Source: Curtobacterium sp. MCLR17_036
GTDB taxonomy: Bacteria; Actinomycetota; Actinomycetes; Actinomycetales; Microbacteriaceae
Reading direction: 5' to 3'
Length of the DNA stretch: 64,000 nucleotides
NCBI RefSeq assembly: GCF_003234445.2
Contig: NZ_CP126269.1
Location: 310,001-374,000, forward strand
The position numbers were made by a program, and so were the translations under genes. This document shows positions 25,563 through 34,608 of this stretch, piece by piece (within the stretch, counting starts at the first letter, position 1; every line of letters begins with the position of its first letter). The notes beneath the pieces are model-generated. The model was not told the origin of the DNA. It did not search any database and worked only from the letters and a program-made list of their open reading frames with translations.

Positions 25563-26576
25563 GTGACGACGACCACGCCGCCGCCGCAGCGCTCCCGGAC
25601 CCTGACCGGCCCCGGCCTCGTGCTGCTCGCCGTCGTCGTCCTGCTCGGCATCAGGATCGCCGCGCCGAGCGTCGGCACCGCGGGGCTGCCGGACGTCGTG
25701 CAGGACTTCCTGACGCTCGCGATCAGCGTCGTGGTCGAGTCGCTGCCGTTCGTGGTGCTCGGCATCGTGCTGTCGATCGTCGTCGAGGTCTGGGTGCCGG
25801 CCGGCGCCCTCGAGAAGGTCCTGCCGCAGAACCCCTTCGGGCGCCGCGCCGTGATCTCGCTCATCGGCATGCTGTTCCCGGTGTGCGAGTGCGGGAACGT
25901 ACCGCTCGCCCGCGGCCTCATGCTGCGCGGGTTCACCCCGGCCGAGGCCGTCACGTTCCTCGTCGCCGCGCCGATCCTCAACCCGCTCGTCATCATCAGC
26001 ACGGCGCAGGCGTTCGGGTGGTCCGGGTGGATCCTGCCGGTGCGGATCGTCGGGGGCTTCGTCGTCGCGAACCTGGTCGGCTGGATCGTCGCCGCGCACC
26101 GCCGCCCGGCCGACCTGCTGCTCCCCGCGTTCGAGGCCCGCTGCCGTGCCACGGTCGGGGCGCCCCGGGCGCGCAACCGCTGGCGGGAGAGCGCGGCGCA
26201 GTTCGGCGGCGAGACCGCCACGATGATGCCGGCGCTCTTCGTCGGCGCGGGGCTCGCGGCCGCGATCCAGGTGGCCGTGCCGCGGTCCACCCTGGTCGCG
26301 ATCGGGGCGAACCCGGTGCTGTCCGTCGCGGCGATGATGCTGCTCGCGATGACGGTCTCGCTGTGCTCGAACGTCGACGCGTTCTTCGCGCTGTCGTTCG
26401 CGTCGACGTTCCTGCCCGGGTCCATCACGGCCTTCCTCATCATCGGGCCGATCATCGACGTGAAGATGATCGCGCTCCTCCGCACGACGTTCCGGGTCCG
26501 CTTCCTGGTGCTGCTCGCCGTCGTGTGCGTCCTGTTCGCCGGAACCGTCGGGTTGGTGATGAATGTCCTCGTCTGA
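25563..26576 (+). CDS. permease of the ArsP/DUF318 (PF03773) family
   Basis: A 337-residue polytopic protein with about eight membrane segments. The repeated motif regions FPVCECGNVPLARGLMLRGF (with a CxC pair) and SLCSNVDAFFALSFASTFLPG are the two-fold conserved loops of this permease family. Family members include organoarsenical exporters, but this version travels with a TIGR03943 partner, a pairing widespread in Gram-positives with no settled substrate. It overlaps the partner gene by 14 nt. Confidence 0.85.
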   Translation: MTTTTPPPQRSRTLTGPGLVLLAVVVLLGIRIAAPSVGTAGLPDVVQDFLTLAISVVVESLPFVVLGIVLSIVVEVWVPAGALEKVLPQNPFGRRAVISLIGMLFPVCECGNVPLARGLMLRGFTPAEAVTFLVAAPILNPLVIISTAQAFGWSGWILPVRIVGGFVVANLVGWIVAAHRRPADLLLPAFEARCRATVGAPRARNRWRESAAQFGGETATMMPALFVGAGLAAAIQVAVPRSTLVAIGANPVLSVAAMMLLAMTVSLCSNVDAFFALSFASTFLPGSITAFLIIGPIIDVKMIALLRTTFRVRFLVLLAVVCVLFAGTVGLVMNVLV

Positions 26577-27393
26577 CACCGGGCGCCGCGCGCACGCGTA
26601 CCTGGGCCTCGGGTCCGTGCTGGCGGTCGCCGTCTGCACGCTGTGGCTCGCCCTGGTCGGGCACCTCGACCTGTACATCAACCCGCGCTACGCGGTCTTC
26701 ACGATCGTGCTCGCCGCGGTCGCCGTGCCCGCGGCGGTCGCCGGCCTCGTCGTCACGGCCCGCGGCGACGGGCACACGCACGGTGACGACGACCACGCCG
26801 ACGACGACCACCACGACCACGAGCACGGCGGTCGGCGCGCGGGCCGTGGCCGCGCGGTCCGCATCCTGCTCGGGACGGCCGCGGCGGTCGTCACGATCGG
26901 GGTCACCGTGTCGATGCTGGTCCTGCCCCCGACGACGCTGTCCGCCCGCACCGCGCAGCAGCGGAGCGTGGACTCGGCGACCCTGTCGAACGCGACCGGG
27001 TCCGAGGCCGCGGTCTCGCTCCTGGGCAGCGAGGGCGTCGACACCTCGGCGTACGGCGTCAAGGACTGGGCGGCGCTCATCCGGCAGACCACCGACACCA
27101 CGGCCCTCGTCGGCAAGCAGGTCCGGTTGACCGGGTTCGTGGTGCCCGGCGACGGCGGCTCGTTCACGCTCACGCGCTTCGTCATCAGCTGCTGCGCCGT
27201 GGACGCCCAACCGGTCGGCATCGGCGTGGTCCCGGCCGAGGCCGGCGACGGGACCGCACCCGAGCAGGGGCAGTGGGTGCGGGTGACCGGGGCGCTCGCG
27301 GCGAACCCGGACCAGTCCGCCGACGCCCGCATCGTCATCCGCGCCGCGGACGTCACGGCGATCGCGCAGCCGGAGGACCCGTATGAGTACTGA
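26563..27393 (+). CDS. TIGR03943-family permease partner protein
   Basis: A 276-residue protein with two N-terminal membrane segments, a His/Asp-rich linker (HTHGDDDHADDDHHDHEHGG, about 67-86), another hydrophobic segment, then an extracytoplasmic domain containing FVISCCAVDAQPVGIGV. The adjacent Cys pair and the His-rich linker suggest metal binding. It is conserved next to PF03773 permeases. Its ATG lies within the end of the permease gene (14-nt overlap) and its end overlaps the next gene by 11 nt, which marks a tightly coupled operon of three. Confidence 0.82.
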   Translation: MSSSDTGRRAHAYLGLGSVLAVAVCTLWLALVGHLDLYINPRYAVFTIVLAAVAVPAAVAGLVVTARGDGHTHGDDDHADDDHHDHEHGGRRAGRGRAVRILLGTAAAVVTIGVTVSMLVLPPTTLSARTAQQRSVDSATLSNATGSEAAVSLLGSEGVDTSAYGVKDWAALIRQTTDTTALVGKQVRLTGFVVPGDGGSFTLTRFVISCCAVDAQPVGIGVVPAEAGDGTAPEQGQWVRVTGALAANPDQSADARIVIRAADVTAIAQPEDPYEY

Positions 27394-28789
27394 GCGGCGC
27401 GACCGCCGCCCGGTCGCGCACCGGTTCCACCGGCGGTACACGGCGGTGGTGCTCGTCCTCGCCGTCGTCGCCGCGCTCGCCGCCGTCGTCGGGGCGCAGC
27501 AGGGCCCGCGGCTGCGCGACGTCTCGTACGACGCCTCCGGCCTGGTGTCCCGACCGGCGCAGCGCGTGATCCTGACGGCGAACCAGGCGCTCGAGCGGGT
27601 CAGCGCCGACGACGTCCGGGTCCGTCCGTCGGCCGCGCACACCGTGACCTCGAGCGGCAACACGATCGCCGTCGAGTTCACCGGACCGCTGGCCTACGAC
27701 CGGGACTACACCGTGACGGTGGCCGGGGTGCGGGCGCCGGGGCAGCGTGCCACCGCGGACCTGATCGCGTCGATCCGGACCGGCAGCACCGACGTGCTCG
27801 CCCTGGTGCCCGGAGGCGGCGGCGCCCCGGACCGGATCGTCCGGCGGTCGCTCGACGCCGGTGGCGTGACCACCGTGCACCAGGCGGCGGACATCACCGA
27901 GTACGCACGGCTCAGCCGCTCGCTGGTGGTCGTCAGCGGGAGCGACGCGAGCTCCTCGGTCGACGTCGTCCCGCTGCGCGGCGGGGTGCAGGACGCGTCG
28001 TCGGAGATCGAGCACATCACCCTGCCGACCGCCCGGGGCCGGGTCACGGCGCTGCACGTCGCCGACGACGGGGCCTCGTTCGGGTTCGAGTACGCGGACA
28101 CCTCGACGGGGCAGTCGCGCAACACCGGGCTCTACGTCGTCGACATGACCGGTACGCACATGCCGACGGCGATCGCCGAGGACGGCAAGCCGACGACCGG
28201 CGCGGTACCGATGACCGTGGGGCAGTGGGCCTACGTGCCCCGCACCGAGAGCGCGCTCGTCCGGACCGGTTCCGACGACCTCGTGCTCGTCGACATGAGC
28301 GGGCGTGCCGACCCGGTGCGGCTCGGCAGCGCCACCTACCTGCACGGGTTCGTCGGCACCGGCACCACGGCCGTGGTCGAGACCGGCACCGGCATCGTCC
28401 GGCTCGACCTGACCGACGGGGCGGAGTCGGCGCTGCAGGCGCCGGCCGCGAGCACCGACGCCCCCTACCTCGGACGGATCGCCCAGCTGACGGACGACAC
28501 CTACCTGCGGGTGCTGGGGGACGTGCGGGTGGACGGGACCATCTCGCCACGGATCGTGCGCGTGGACGGGACACGGGCCTCCCGGCTGGCCGTCACCCTG
28601 CCCGACGACGCGAGCGTCACGGCGGTCTGCCCGTCGCCGAACGGGCAGTTCGTCGCGGTCGCGACGAAGTCGGCGAGCGACGAGCTGGTGAGCATCGTCG
28701 ACGCGACCTCCGGCGCGCTCGAGGCGAGCATCGACGCCGCGTCGGTCGACTGGTGCGGCGCGCTGCCGTCCGGTGACGAGATCAGCTGA
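27383..28789 (+). CDS. uncharacterised membrane-anchored extracytoplasmic protein
   Basis: 468 residues. A basic N-terminus and one transmembrane segment (about 20-40) are followed by an Ig-like region with EFTGPLAYDRDYTVTVAGV (a bacterial Big_5-like pattern, about 50-115) and then repeated strands of 35-50 residues suggestive of a beta-propeller (for example RGRVTALHVADDGASFGFEY, ASVTAVCPSPNGQFVAVATK). No enzyme motif is seen. Its position as the third gene of the permease operon, with an 11-nt overlap, suggests it works with the transporter at the outer membrane face. I do not recognise a named family. Confidence 0.7.
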   Translation: MSTERRDRRPVAHRFHRRYTAVVLVLAVVAALAAVVGAQQGPRLRDVSYDASGLVSRPAQRVILTANQALERVSADDVRVRPSAAHTVTSSGNTIAVEFTGPLAYDRDYTVTVAGVRAPGQRATADLIASIRTGSTDVLALVPGGGGAPDRIVRRSLDAGGVTTVHQAADITEYARLSRSLVVVSGSDASSSVDVVPLRGGVQDASSEIEHITLPTARGRVTALHVADDGASFGFEYADTSTGQSRNTGLYVVDMTGTHMPTAIAEDGKPTTGAVPMTVGQWAYVPRTESALVRTGSDDLVLVDMSGRADPVRLGSATYLHGFVGTGTTAVVETGTGIVRLDLTDGAESALQAPAASTDAPYLGRIAQLTDDTYLRVLGDVRVDGTISPRIVRVDGTRASRLAVTLPDDASVTAVCPSPNGQFVAVATKSASDELVSIVDATSGALEASIDAASVDWCGALPSGDEIS

Positions 28790-28806
28790 CGTTCAGACGC
28801 GGCGAC

Positions 28807-28854
28807 GACGGACAGGAGGCCCGGTACCAGCTGGTACCGGGCCTCCTGTCCGTC
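28807..28854. terminator. perfect 48-bp palindrome between convergent genes
   Basis: Both halves are exact complements, from GACGGACAGGAGGCCCGG inward to GGTACCAGCTGGTACC. With no loop it can form a 24-bp cruciform or a very strong bidirectional RNA hairpin between the anchored-protein gene and the alcohol dehydrogenase gene. Confidence 0.85.
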
Positions 28855-28866
28855 AGGTGGTGCCGA

Positions 28867-29913
28867 CTAGGCCAGCGTGGCCGCGTCGATGACGAAGCGG
28901 TAGCGGACGTCCGAGCTGAGGACGCGCTCGTAGGCCTCGTTGATCTGGTCGGCGCTGATGAGCTCGGTCTCCGGCAGGATGTCGTGCTCGGCGCAGAAGT
29001 CGAGCATCTCCTGGGTCTCGCGGATGCCGCCGATCGCCGAACCGGCCCAGCTGAGCCGACGCGGGATGAGGGCGAACGCCGGGACCTCGAGCGGCTCGGA
29101 CGGGGCGCCGACGTTGACGAGCGTGCCGTCGACCTTGAGCAGGCCGAGGTACGCGCCCATCGGGATCTTCGCCGAGACGGTGTTGATGATGAGCTCGAAG
29201 GAGTTCGCGAGCTTCTCGAACGTCTCCGGGTCCTTCGTCGCGTAGTGGGCCTTCGCGCCGTAGCGGAGCGAGTCCTCCTGCTTCGAGGTGGTCTGCGACA
29301 GGACGGTGACCTCGGCGCCGAGCGCGACGGCGATCTTGACGGCCATGTGGCCGAGGCCGCCCATGCCGACGACGGCGACCTTCGTGCCGGGGCCGGCCTT
29401 CCAGTGGTGCAGCGGCGAGTAGGTGGTGATGCCGGCGCAGAGCAGCGGCGCGACCTTCTCGATGTCGAGCGACTCGGGGACGCGCAGGACGAAGTCCTGG
29501 TCGACGACGATCGCCTGCGAGTAGCCGCCCTGGGTGATCGAGCCGTCGGCGGGGTCGACGCTCGTGTAGGTGCCGATGTTGCCCTTCAGGCAGTACTGCT
29601 CCTGGCCGGCGAGGCACTGCTCGCACTCGCCGCAGGAGTTCACCATGCAGCCGACGCCGACACGGTCGCCGACCTTGTGCTTCGTGACGGCGTCGCCGAC
29701 GGCCGAGACGTGGCCGACGATCTCGTGGCCGACGACCTGCGGGTACTGGATCTCGCCCCACTCGCCGCGGACGGTGTGGATGTCCGAGTGGCAGATGCCG
29801 GCGTAGGCGATGTCGATCTCGACGTCGTTCGGTCCGACGTCACGACGGGTGATGGTGGTCTTGACGAGCGGCTCGGTGGCGGACGGTGCCGCGTACGCGT
29901 TGACGGTGCGCAT
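28867..29913 (-). CDS. zinc-dependent NAD(P)-alcohol dehydrogenase (cinnamyl/YahK type)
   Basis: A 348-residue medium-chain dehydrogenase. The catalytic-zinc ligands are CHSDIH and GHEIVGHV. The structural-zinc set CGECEQC followed by C seven residues later is complete, and the Rossmann motif is [30 protein letters not shown] and YGAKAH fit the YahK/AdhC aldehyde-reductase branch. GAGGAGA precedes the ATG at 29913. The longer open frame upstream is not part of the gene. It reduces or oxidises a range of aldehydes and alcohols, with no pathway context here. Confidence 0.92.
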   Translation of the reverse strand: MRTVNAYAAPSATEPLVKTTITRRDVGPNDVEIDIAYAGICHSDIHTVRGEWGEIQYPQVVGHEIVGHVSAVGDAVTKHKVGDRVGVGCMVNSCGECEQCLAGQEQYCLKGNIGTYTSVDPADGSITQGGYSQAIVVDQDFVLRVPESLDIEKVAPLLCAGITTYSPLHHWKAGPGTKVAVVGMGGLGHMAVKIAVALGAEVTVLSQTTSKQEDSLRYGAKAHYATKDPETFEKLANSFELIINTVSAKIPMGAYLGLLKVDGTLVNVGAPSEPLEVPAFALIPRRLSWAGSAIGGIRETQEMLDFCAEHDILPETELISADQINEAYERVLSSDVRYRFVIDAATLA

Positions 29914-30041
29914 GGGTCTCCTCGTGGGGGAAGGGGGAGCGGACCGGGTGCGGCCCGTCTCCAGTGTGGTGGAGCGCGCCACTCGGAGGGAGGCCCGGCT
30001 GGGGTACCCCTCGCGGCACGGTCGGGCGCGTCGGCGGCCGG

Positions 30042-30119
30042 GGTCAGGCGAGTCGGGCCAGCCGCTGCCCGGCGATCCGGGGTCAGGCCAGCCGGGCCAG
30101 CCGCTGCCCGGCGATCCGG
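30042..30119. repeat. 39-bp tandem duplication at the end of the glycerate kinase gene
   Basis: Units 30042-30080 and 30081-30119 differ at a few bases. On the minus strand each encodes the C-terminal [10 protein letters not shown] and a TGA. The gene ends at the first stop, and the second unit is a spare copy of the gene end. Confidence 0.85.
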
Positions 30120-31195
30120 GCGAAGCGCAGCGGGTCGGCGAGGGCGTCGTCCGGCTCACCGGTGGTCTGCGTCGCCAGCACGGTGAGCGAGGCGGCGGCG
30201 TCGAAGTCGTCGAGCGGGGCGTCGATGTCCCCGGCGACGAGCAGCACCCGGGCCCGCGGCGCGTGGGTGGTCGCGAGCGCGCGCACCACGCTCGGCACCT
30301 TGCCGGCGGCGGACTGTGCGTCGTACCGACCCTCGCCCGTGACCACCACGTCCGCGCCGTCGAGGAGCGCGGGCAGCCCGAGCACCCCGGCGATGCCCTC
30401 GGCCCCGGCCGCCAGCGTCGCACCCCACGCGAGCAGCGCGAAGCCGACACCGCCGGCCGCACCCGCTCCGGGGGTCGCCGGGTCGACGTCGGGGAAGCAC
30501 CGTGCCCAGTCGGCCAGCCGGGTCTCGAACGCGGGGACCCGGTCGGGCGTGACGCCCTTCTGCGGCCCGAACACCGCCGCCGCGCCGTGCGGTCCGAGCA
30601 GGGGCGACGTGACGTCGGTGAGCACGACGGCGCCGCCCTCCGGCAGGCGGCGCAGGTGGGTCGTGTCGACGGCGGTGACGTCGTCGAGGAGCTCCGCGCC
30701 CTGCGGCAGCCGCCGGGGCGGACCGCCCGCCGGCTCGCGGTGGACGAGCGCCCCCAGCGCGACCAGCGCGTCGGCGCCGCCGTCCGTCGAGGCGCTGCCG
30801 CCGATGCCGAGCACCAGGCCGGTCGCCCCGGCGTCGAGTGCGGCGGCGATCGCCTCGCCGAAGCCCCGGCTCGTCGCGGTGTCCGGCAGCGGTCCCGCCA
30901 GCAGGGTCAGGCCGCTCGTCGCCGCGAGTTCGACGACCGCGCGGCCGTCGGGCAGTCGCAGCCAGGTCGTGTCGACGGGGGTGCCTGCCGGACCGGTGAC
31001 CGTGACGGGCACCCGGACCGCTCCGGGGAACGCGCTGGCGAAGGCGTCGAGCGTGCCCTCGCCGCCGTCGGCCGTCGGCGCGAGCACGAGGTCGTCCTCC
31101 GGGCGCTCGGTCCGCCACCCGTCGGCGATCGCCGCTGCGACGGACGCCGCGGACGCGGTGCCCTTGAACGAGCCCGAAGCCACGATGATGCGCAC
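30083..31195 (-). CDS. glycerate kinase (GckA/GlxK class II)
   Basis: A 370-residue enzyme that phosphorylates D-glycerate, usually to 2-phosphoglycerate in this family. [23 protein letters not shown] and [17 protein letters not shown] are the family landmarks, and [13 protein letters not shown] carries the conserved acid. The GTG at 31195 is preferred over the GTG at 31204 because TACGGT lies 7 nt before it. The stop falls at the junction of a 39-bp tandem duplication. Confidence 0.92.
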   Translation of the reverse strand: MRIIVASGSFKGTASAASVAAAIADGWRTERPEDDLVLAPTADGGEGTLDAFASAFPGAVRVPVTVTGPAGTPVDTTWLRLPDGRAVVELAATSGLTLLAGPLPDTATSRGFGEAIAAALDAGATGLVLGIGGSASTDGGADALVALGALVHREPAGGPPRRLPQGAELLDDVTAVDTTHLRRLPEGGAVVLTDVTSPLLGPHGAAAVFGPQKGVTPDRVPAFETRLADWARCFPDVDPATPGAGAAGGVGFALLAWGATLAAGAEGIAGVLGLPALLDGADVVVTGEGRYDAQSAAGKVPSVVRALATTHAPRARVLLVAGDIDAPLDDFDAAASLTVLATQTTGEPDDALADPLRFARIAGQRLARLA

Positions 31196-31202
31196 GACCT
31201 CC

Positions 31203-31208
31203 ACCGTA
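31203..31208 (-). promoter_or_regulatory. -10 box of a leaderless glycerate kinase transcript
   Basis: TACGGT on the minus strand, 7 nt before the GTG at 31195. Confidence 0.5.
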
Positions 31209-31234
31209 GCGGCGGTCGGTGCGGCGCCGGAGTC

Positions 31235-32341
31235 TCAGGCGACGGGCAGCGCGAACCGCGGGTGCGTCGCCCCGCCGGTCGCGAGGTCGGCGAGCACCTC
31301 GCCGAGCAGCGGCGCGAACTTGAAGCCGTGTCCGGACGACCCGGTCGCCACCGTGACCGGCCCCCGCCGGTCGATGACGAAGTCCTCGTCGGGGGAGTTG
31401 TCGTACAGGCAGCTGATGAAGGTCGGCCTCGTCGCGTCGACGCCCGGTACGAACCGTGCGACGTACGCCTGCAGTCGCTCCGCCTCCGCCGCGACGGGGG
31501 TGGTGTCCCGGTGGTCGGGGTCGACGACGGGGCCGGTGCCGTGGAAACCGACCTTGACGCCCTCGCCCGGGGTGAGCAGCCCGTACACGTCGTCGCCGTC
31601 GGCCCAGTGGACGAAGCTCGGCCACGCCGCGTCCGGCAGGTGGCTGGGGAAGTGCGCCGGCTGCTCCTGGGTGACGCGGATGGCCGGGAGGCCCGCCCCG
31701 CGTGCCGCGAACAGGTCACCGACCAGCGTGGGGGCCCACGAGCCCACCGCGGCCACCAGGGACCGGGTGCGGTGGGCGGAGCCGTCGGACAGCGTCACGG
31801 TGACGGTGTCCCCGTGGTCCTCGACGCCGGTGACCCGTGTCCCGAAGCGCAGCTCGGCGAGGCCGGTCCGCTCGGCCAGGGTGAGCAGGGCCTCGATCGC
31901 CGCGGCCGACCGGATCCGGCCGGCGGTGGCGTGGGCGAGCACGTGCCCCTCGAACGCGATGCCCGGCCAGCGCGCCGCAGCGGCCTCGGGGGAGAGCCGC
32001 TCGTGCGGGATGCCGGCGTCCGACAGCGCCGCGGCGATGGCGTCGACGACCTCGGGGCGGCCGTGGTCGACCGCGCCCGTGCGCACGACGAGCTCCTGTC
32101 CCGCGGCGGCCTCGAGTGCCTCCCACCGCTCGAGCGCCCGCGTGGTCAGCGCGACGTACTCGGCGTCCGCGTAGCCCTGTCGGAAGATCCGGGTCGCCCC
32201 GTGCGAGGACCCGTGCTCGTGACCGCGCCCGTGCTGCTCGAGCAGGAGCACGCGCTCGCCCCGGGCGGTCAGGGCGTAGGCGGTCGCGGCGCCGAGCACG
32301 CCGCCGCCGACGACCACGTGGGTTCCGTCTCTGTGGGGCAT
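31235..32341 (-). CDS. FAD-dependent N-methyl amino acid oxidase (monomeric sarcosine oxidase / SolA-like)
   Basis: A 368-residue DAO-family flavoprotein. The dinucleotide-binding VVVGGGVLGAATAYAL is at the N-terminus, followed by GSSHGATRIFRQGY, the MSOX/MTOX family block. The C-terminal FISCLYDNSPDEDFVID contains the cysteine that binds FAD covalently in monomeric sarcosine oxidases, so a covalent flavin is likely. It would release formaldehyde and H2O2 from an N-methyl amino acid. Sarcosine, N-methyltryptophan and pipecolate cannot be told apart here. Confidence 0.87.
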   Translation of the reverse strand: MPHRDGTHVVVGGGVLGAATAYALTARGERVLLLEQHGRGHEHGSSHGATRIFRQGYADAEYVALTTRALERWEALEAAAGQELVVRTGAVDHGRPEVVDAIAAALSDAGIPHERLSPEAAAARWPGIAFEGHVLAHATAGRIRSAAAIEALLTLAERTGLAELRFGTRVTGVEDHGDTVTVTLSDGSAHRTRSLVAAVGSWAPTLVGDLFAARGAGLPAIRVTQEQPAHFPSHLPDAAWPSFVHWADGDDVYGLLTPGEGVKVGFHGTGPVVDPDHRDTTPVAAEAERLQAYVARFVPGVDATRPTFISCLYDNSPDEDFVIDRRGPVTVATGSSGHGFKFAPLLGEVLADLATGGATHPRFALPVA

Positions 32342-32347
32342 GCACCG

Positions 32348-32353
32348 AGCGTA
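32348..32353 (-). promoter_or_regulatory. -10 box of a leaderless oxidase transcript
   Basis: TACGCT on the minus strand, 6 nt before the ATG at 32341. Confidence 0.5.
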
Positions 32354-32372
32354 GTTGCCGGTCCCACCGACG

Positions 32373-33326
32373 TCAGCGGTCGAGGGCGGCGAGCGCGACG
32401 CGCGCGGACTCGGCCACGAGTGCCTCGTCGTACGGCTCGTCCGGGTCGTTCCGGGTGGTCAGCACGGCGATGACGATCGGGTCGCCGTCGGGTCGGGTCA
32501 CCCGGGCGACGTCGTTCCGGATCGGACCGGCGCCACCGGACTTGTCGGCGACGACCCAGCCGTCCGGGGCACCGGCACGGACGAGCGCGTCACCCGTGGC
32601 GTTCCCGCTCATCCAGTCGGTGAGCAGCGCCGTGTCCGCCCGGCCGAGGGTGCGGCCGTCGAGCACCCGATCCAGGACCGCCGCGAACGCCGCCGGGGTC
32701 GTCGTGTCCTCGGTGCTGCCGGGCTCGATCGTGTTGAGCTCGGGCTCGTCGTGCACCACCTCGGTCGTCGTGTCGCCGAGGTCGGCGAGTGCGGCGTCCA
32801 GGGCAGCCGGGCCGCCGATGCGGTCGAGCAGCACGTTCAGAGCGGTGTTGTCGCTCATCCGGACCGCTGCCTCGGCGACCTCGTCCAACGGCAGCCCGTC
32901 GGCCACGTGCTGCTCGGTCACCGGCGAGTACCCGGCCGCGGCGACGTCCGCCTGGGTCCAGTGCGCGACCGCGGAGCGCTCGGCGGCGGGGACCGCCCGC
33001 AGGAACGCCGCTGCCGCCAGGACCTTGATCGTCGACGCGTAGCCGAACCGCCGGTCCGCCCGGTACGACACGGTCGCACCCGTGCCGGTGTCGGTCGCGA
33101 CGACGCCGACCGTGGCGTCGTACCGCTGCTCGAGGGCGGCGAGCGCCCGGTCCACCCGGTCCTGGTCGACGGGGGTGGCGCTCGCCGTGGGCACGGACAT
33201 AGTCGTCGGGGTGGTGGTCGGGGTGTCGGGACCGCTCGCGGTCGGGGCGCCGCCGCTCGTGCAACCGGCCAGGGCGAGGGCGGCAACGATCGTCCCGACG
33301 AGCACGTGGGGCAGGTGGAGGCGCAT
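32373..33326 (-). CDS. class A beta-lactamase, lipoprotein form
   Basis: A 317-residue serine beta-lactamase anchored by a lipobox (LALAGC, Cys22), then a Thr/Pro/Ala-rich linker to about residue 52. The active site is complete: STIK (Ser98), SDN, EPELN with the deacylating Glu, and KSG. Since class A enzymes are usually secreted free in Gram-negatives, membrane attachment suits a Gram-positive host. The ATG at 33326 is chosen because it starts the signal peptide. The frame extends to 33482 without a signal. No regulator is adjacent. It is probably an intrinsic chromosomal enzyme. Confidence 0.92.
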   Translation of the reverse strand: MRLHLPHVLVGTIVAALALAGCTSGGAPTASGPDTPTTTPTTMSVPTASATPVDQDRVDRALAALEQRYDATVGVVATDTGTGATVSYRADRRFGYASTIKVLAAAAFLRAVPAAERSAVAHWTQADVAAAGYSPVTEQHVADGLPLDEVAEAAVRMSDNTALNVLLDRIGGPAALDAALADLGDTTTEVVHDEPELNTIEPGSTEDTTTPAAFAAVLDRVLDGRTLGRADTALLTDWMSGNATGDALVRAGAPDGWVVADKSGGAGPIRNDVARVTRPDGDPIVIAVLTTRNDPDEPYDEALVAESARVALAALDR

Positions 33327-33649
33327 GCCCGCACCCTGGCGCACGTACCTGCGCAGCAGGTCGGAGATCAGCGCTCGGTGTGCAGCATCCCCTCGGCCCA
33401 GGGCCGCGGGTCGATCCAGATCGGCGTGTCCGGTGATGCCGGATCTCGCTCTTGCCGCGGAGAGGTGCGGGTTCGGGAACACAGTCGAGGGAAAGATCGT
33501 CTTCCATCGAAATGTCCGCTACGGGATTCGGATGACTTCCGATCCTTTGTCGGACTCCGCGCCTCTTGACCGCGTTCGGGTTTGTCCGGACACTTCTTGT
33601 CTATCGGCCTGGAAGGGGTTCTTGCGACCGTGACGCTCGCACGCATCAG
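33327..33649. other. gene-free divergent region of lower GC
   Basis: It separates the beta-lactamase gene from an unrecognised plus-strand gene. Base composition shifts here to visibly lower GC (for example around 33480-33620). Apart from the -10 at 33650 I see no feature. Confidence 0.5.
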
Positions 33650-33655
33650 TAGGCT
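33650..33655 (+). promoter_or_regulatory. -10 box of a leaderless accessory gene
   Basis: TAGGCT, 7 nt before the GTG at 33663. It decides this start over the GTG at 33630 and the TTG at 33582. Confidence 0.5.
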
Positions 33656-33662
33656 CGCTGCC

Positions 33663-34484
33663 GTGGGGACTTTCAAGAAGTTGTTCGAGCCGGTGTTCTT
33701 GGCGACCGCAGGCGGCGTGGCGGCCGTCGTGGCAGCAGTGCTTGCGTTCGCGCCCTCCGCTGTCTGGGCGACGGCTCTGAGTGCTGTTGCGGCAGCGTTC
33801 GCAATCGTGCTCACCTTCTTGATCGCCCGGCGTCAGGGTGAGGAGTCCGGCCATCTGAGCAACACGGTGACGTCCGTCCAGGGCCTCGTGACGAGCACCA
33901 ACGAAGCTGTGACGGACATCCGGGCGTTGCAAGAGGAGTCGCGGGTCCAGCAGGAGCAGCTCCTCGAACTCCAGCAGCAATCAGGAGAACTCCTCCGTGA
34001 GGTCGCGGAACGTGCGTCGGCGCAGGACTACGACCCGAGCGCGTCAGAGGAAGGAGCCGAGGGCACCGAGGACGCGCAAACGGGGGAGAAGCCGGATTGG
34101 GAAGACGAAGCCATCGAGCGGCTGAGGGCGAAACACGCAGATCTCGACTTCGCTTCCCTCCACTGGAAGCGGAAGACGCCACAGCCACCCGTGCCCGGTA
34201 ACCATGGTTGGTTCGTTGAGACTCCCGGTCGGACCACGAGGTGGTTCGTGCGGAAGGCCCGCGGGATGACCGTCCGCAAGGCGATGCCGCGCGACTTCTT
34301 GGACCGACTTGAGATCGAACAAGGTGTTGAACCGAGGACCATTGCTCTTGATTATCAGCTGAGACAACACGGTCTTGCTGCTTGGTTTGCGAGAACCTAC
34401 GCCGGTGATCTCTTCCGTGTGTCTCGCGCTTACCGCGCTCCAGGGCAGCCCATCCGGACAGAACGAGTCGACGAAGAAGGCTGA
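33663..34484 (+). CDS. unrecognised membrane protein with coiled coil and unique C-terminal domain
   Basis: 273 residues in lower-GC sequence. Two adjacent transmembrane segments (about 8-25 and 28-48, Ala/Val-rich) are followed by a coiled coil (about 70-115, EESRVQQEQLLELQQQSGELL), an acidic linker (SEEGAEGTEDAQTGEKPDWEDE) and a C-terminal domain of about 120 residues with several Trp/Arg-rich strands (GWFVETPGRTTRWFVRKARG). I do not recognise the family. The architecture, a membrane anchor with a cytosolic coil and effector-like end, is seen in signalling or defence proteins, but nothing here proves that. It is convergent with another unknown gene. Confidence 0.6.
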   Translation: MGTFKKLFEPVFLATAGGVAAVVAAVLAFAPSAVWATALSAVAAAFAIVLTFLIARRQGEESGHLSNTVTSVQGLVTSTNEAVTDIRALQEESRVQQEQLLELQQQSGELLREVAERASAQDYDPSASEEGAEGTEDAQTGEKPDWEDEAIERLRAKHADLDFASLHWKRKTPQPPVPGNHGWFVETPGRTTRWFVRKARGMTVRKAMPRDFLDRLEIEQGVEPRTIALDYQLRQHGLAAWFARTYAGDLFRVSRAYRAPGQPIRTERVDEEG

Positions 34485-34608
34485 GTGCGCATGCCGCGCA
34501 TCTTGTAGTGCGGTCGCACCACGCGTCGCCGCCCGCCGGCACTGAGCGGAGCCCTCTCGGCCTCTCCGAGTGCACCAGCCACCGCTGCACCCGGACCGTC
34601 TCGACGGG

